A stretch of 16,503 bases of DNA, taken from assembly GCA_937873545.1 (NCBI GenBank), contig CALMWI010000088.1, forward strand, positions 1 to 16,503, read 5' to 3'. The translations under genes were made by a program, and so were the position numbers. Within the stretch, counting starts at the first letter, position 1, and every line of letters starts with the position of its first letter. This DNA is from an uncultured bacterium. Lineage in GTDB: Bacteria > UBA4055. This document shows positions 13,969-16,503 of this stretch, one piece after another. Under the pieces are notes generated by a model. That model had not been told where the DNA came from. It worked only from the letters and a program-made list of their open reading frames with translations, and searched no databases.

Positions 13969-15900
13969 ATGAAAAAGATACTCAAATATGAGCTTAAACA
14001 GCTGCTTAGAGACAAGAAGACGATTTTCTTCGTTTTCATTCTTCCTGTCGTCATTTTTCCCGTATTGAACGGTCTTCTTTCAAAAGCGATAACATCAAGA
14101 GTAGATGAAATATCGGAAGAAAGAACCGAACTGGTTTCCGAAAAAAATCAGTTCCTCGAAGAAATTCTCAAGAACTTTGAGAACGACAGCATATTTACAA
14201 TTACCTTCTCAGAAAATATTGAAAATAAAGATTCTCTTCTAAAAAAGTACGCCGCAGTGATAAGTTCGAAATTTGACGATTCTCTGAAACTGAACACAGT
14301 TGTTCTTACTTACTCGGCCAACAGGGATAAAGAAAGCATTCAGACGGGCAGTTTTATTAGCAGGCTGAAGAAATTAAGAAGGAGTCTGTCAGAAGAAAGA
14401 TACAGGGAGATCGGAATTGAAGAATACTACAAAGAATCGGTGCCGCAGATAAAAAATACAGCGGACGAAAGAAAAATGGCAAATTCATCGAGCGCGAATC
14501 TGCTGCCGGTCACTATCGTTATGGTGCTTCTTATAGGTACTTTTATGATATCAAACTATATAATTCTCGGCGAAAAAGACAACAATACGCTTGAGTCGCT
14601 TCTATCATCAGGCATTCGTAGGCAGCAGATAATTTACGGCAAGATGAGTATGGTTATAATCTCAGGCGTTGTGATGTCAGTCCTCGAGCTCGTATCTTTT
14701 TTCCTGTACGGTAAATATACCGCAGCGGTAAATTTCAATATTTCTTTTAGCGCTGCCCAGACATCGGTTTTTATACTTACAGTGATCTCGCTTTCAATCT
14801 TGATCTCTTCAGTTTCTGTTTTTATATCCTGCAGATTAAGATCATCCACAACGGGGCAGCTTATATTTATGCCTGTTATGATCGCTTATCTAGTGCTTAC
14901 TCTTTTTGGAACTTTTGAAGGCGTAGAGATAAAAAGGGGAATGCTTCTTTTGCCTGTAATTAATTCGTCAGGCATGATAAAAGCTGTGATTAAAGACCAG
15001 TTCGTAAATTGGGAGGTTTTTGTCGCGGCCGCCTCGAACATAGTTTACTCAGTTATAGCAGTCAGAAGTTCTTCAGGATATTTGAACGGAGAAGATGTTC
15101 TGAATAAAAATTCGGATATGGATATAGCACGAAGCGGATTGTCAAAAGGAGCGGTCTTTACGGTTTACGCGCTTCTCGTTGTCTTCTACATGATGATCGG
15201 CGGTTATCTTCAGGGTAACGATATAGTCTCGGGACTTATACTGTCACAGGTGCTAATACTGGGTATATTCGTGGTTCTGATGGTAAAAACGACCCGGATT
15301 CCATACACTAAAATGCTGAAACTGAATAAATTCGATCCGAAAATGATCGTTCCTGTCCTGATATTAGGGATCACGGCTAGATACCCGATAGCTCTAATAT
15401 CTGAGAAACTTCTTTATGTTTTTCCTGTTCCAAAGATAATGAACGACTCAAATATTTTGTCAACCGGACTTGGTGATATAAATTTCGCATTTACTTTTCT
15501 TATAATCGCCGTTCTTCCGGCTCTGTTCGAAGAAGCGGTTTTCCGCGGAGTCTTTTTAACATTGTTCGATAAAAAGTATTCGCTTGCCGGCACGGCTGTA
15601 ATAACCGGACTCATGTTCGGAGGAATGCATCTGAATGTGTTTACAATATTTGAAACAGGCGCACTCGGGATCCTGTTCGGGTTTATAACTCTTTATTCAG
15701 GCTCGATATTCCCCGCTGCCGCAATGCATTTTCTGAACAATGCTTATTCCGTTATAATGATAAAGCTGGTCAGCAATGGAATTATAGCTGAAGATCACAT
15801 GATATTTGCCGATGATTATTTTATCTGGGGTATGACTCTTGTCGCAGCATTGTCATTTGCTGCGGTTGTTCACTTAAGAAAAAAGGTCAGTGTTTCCTGA
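13969..15900 (+). CDS. ABC-2 permease fused to CPBP (CAAX-type) intramembrane protease
   Basis: Membrane protein of 643 residues with two halves. Residues 1-375 form an ABC-2/NatB-type permease: cytoplasmic start (KYELKQLLRDKKT), TM1 about 18-36, a large extracytoplasmic segment about 37-176, then a cluster of helices from about 178, with the NNTLESLLSSGI coupling stretch (205-215). Residues 390-640 form a CPBP protease with all motifs: E521, E522 and R526 (FEEAVFRG), H554 (FGGMH), and H587 with N590/N591 (HFLNN). The fusion is a known arrangement in several phyla. Its substrate is generally unknown, with sodium, peptide or lipoprotein-type cargo among possibilities. No ABC ATPase gene is within the window on either side. 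It starts from its own promoter, with a weak Shine-Dalgarno (CGGGA) 6 bases before ATG. Its end overlaps the convergent gene by 14 bases. Confidence 0.88.
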   Translation: MKKILKYELKQLLRDKKTIFFVFILPVVIFPVLNGLLSKAITSRVDEISEERTELVSEKNQFLEEILKNFENDSIFTITFSENIENKDSLLKKYAAVISSKFDDSLKLNTVVLTYSANRDKESIQTGSFISRLKKLRRSLSEERYREIGIEEYYKESVPQIKNTADERKMANSSSANLLPVTIVMVLLIGTFMISNYIILGEKDNNTLESLLSSGIRRQQIIYGKMSMVIISGVVMSVLELVSFFLYGKYTAAVNFNISFSAAQTSVFILTVISLSILISSVSVFISCRLRSSTTGQLIFMPVMIAYLVLTLFGTFEGVEIKRGMLLLPVINSSGMIKAVIKDQFVNWEVFVAAASNIVYSVIAVRSSSGYLNGEDVLNKNSDMDIARSGLSKGAVFTVYALLVVFYMMIGGYLQGNDIVSGLILSQVLILGIFVVLMVKTTRIPYTKMLKLNKFDPKMIVPVLILGITARYPIALISEKLLYVFPVPKIMNDSNILSTGLGDINFAFTFLIIAVLPALFEEAVFRGVFLTLFDKKYSLAGTAVITGLMFGGMHLNVFTIFETGALGILFGFITLYSGSIFPAAAMHFLNNAYSVIMIKLVSNGIIAEDHMIFADDYFIWGMTLVAALSFAAVVHLRKKVSVS

Positions 15901-16503
15901 ATGCGACCATTCTTTTGACTACTTTTTCAATATTCGTATTTGACTTAACCGTTTCACCGGTCTGTATATTTTTTGAATACAACCACTCATACTCCGTTGT
16001 CTCTCTATGAAAAACTATATCCATGTTAAAATTATCAAGATGAGTTATATAGAGCTTTGTTATTGTGTTTGCAATACTGACTTCCTCGACCCCGCCGACA
16101 ACGATCTTAGCACTTTTCGGTACCGAAACATACTCCAGCACTTTGCATTTTACCGTGTCTCTTCTCGTGATCACATTTTCATCCGGTAAAAAACGGTACA
16201 TCGCAATCCCGGTTTGTTCAAATTTATTTTTCACGGCTTCAATTTTTTTTATCTTGTCTATGTTGGAACTTATTGTATATCTGTAAGATAATGTGTCTGG
16301 AGTTTTTTCGCGGCAGAGCTTGTCTTCCGTAAATTCCTTTGCATCCCTGTTATAAAAGCTTATACCGCTGTAAGATATAAAAGCGGCCTTATCAAGATCG
16401 TTTTTCAACAGAACGGGATCATATATTTTGAATAGCAGATCAAGATCGGCGGAAGCATTATCAATTATTGCAAATTCAGAGACAGACTCCTTATTTATAA
16501 AAC
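15887..16503 (-). CDS. Unrecognised protein, 5' end cut by window edge
   Basis: The frame is open from the right window edge down to the TGA at 15887, giving about 205 visible residues. The TTG at 16408 is internal to this open frame rather than a true start, since coding-like sequence continues upstream (for example IIDNASADLDLLFKIYDPVL). I do not recognise a family. The visible part is soluble, mixed alpha/beta, with many charged residues, one cysteine in LCREK and one in VKCKVLEY. The C-terminal half has strand-like stretches (AKIVVGGVEEVSI, TKLYITHLDNFNMDIVFHR) that could be a beta-sandwich or lipoprotein-like domain of an exported protein; its signal peptide would lie outside the window. 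It is convergent with the ABC-2/CPBP gene and overlaps it by 14 bases, with no terminator between them. Confidence 0.65.
   Translation of the reverse strand, partial: FINKESVSEFAIIDNASADLDLLFKIYDPVLLKNDLDKAAFISYSGISFYNRDAKEFTEDKLCREKTPDTLSYRYTISSNIDKIKKIEAVKNKFEQTGIAMYRFLPDENVITRRDTVKCKVLEYVSVPKSAKIVVGGVEEVSIANTITKLYITHLDNFNMDIVFHRETTEYEWLYSKNIQTGETVKSNTNIEKVVKRMVAFRKH

Noticed and set aside
16406..16408. TTG at 16408 as the start of the last gene
   Set aside because: The reading frame continues upstream without a stop to the window edge, so the gene is partial.

Overview
The window looks like a chromosomal segment of an anaerobic bacterium, probably from the FCB (Fibrobacteres-Chlorobi-Bacteroidetes) side of the tree. 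A PorV/PorQ-type outer-membrane protein, an FG-GAP/ASPIC lipoprotein, a Bacteroidetes-style YciO/Sua5 protein and an archaeal-like UbiA prenyltransferase all point that way. Two clean promoters of the ordinary TTGACA/TATAAT kind, with 17-base spacers, fit a candidate phylum (Delongbacteria or Cloacimonadota, for example) better than Bacteroidetes proper. That placement is inference. I see no mobile element, CRISPR array, tRNA or rRNA, and no gene-free stretch longer than 192 bases.

Region 1 (1-5978, + strand) is a three-gene redox operon ending in a strong intrinsic terminator. It encodes a NuoE/HydC-type [2Fe-2S] subunit (cut by the left edge), a NuoF/HydB-type NADH/FMN subunit with extra N- and C-terminal iron-sulfur domains, and a 1215-residue chimera. 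The chimera joins a NuoG/HydA-like ferredoxin domain, a GltD-like FAD/NAD(P) flavoprotein, two ferredoxin clusters and a shortened formate-dehydrogenase-like Mo/W domain. The layout resembles electron-bifurcating HydABC/Bfu enzymes, but there is no hydrogenase domain and the Mo/W domain has lost key parts. Its substrate is the main open question.

Region 2 (5977-12182, - strand) holds a seven-bladed FG-GAP lipoprotein gene. Upstream of it is a tightly packed operon reading nadA - yciO/tsaC-like - porV-like - rseC-like - ubiA, with a canonical promoter in front of nadA and a hairpin terminator after ubiA. It combines NAD synthesis, probable tRNA t6A synthesis, an outer-membrane protein, a redox-associated membrane protein and a lipid or quinone prenyltransferase.

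Region 3 (12199-13874, - strand) is a two-gene unit, a 2H phosphoesterase followed by tsaD. After tsaD come a hairpin with a C-rich loop and an intrinsic terminator, together resembling a small 3'UTR RNA. Its loop is complementary to the Shine-Dalgarno loop of the FG-GAP lipoprotein mRNA.

Region 4 (13918-16503) has a divergent + strand gene fusing an ABC-2 permease to a CPBP (CAAX-type) membrane protease. It converges on, and overlaps by 14 bases, an unrecognised - strand gene that runs off the right edge.
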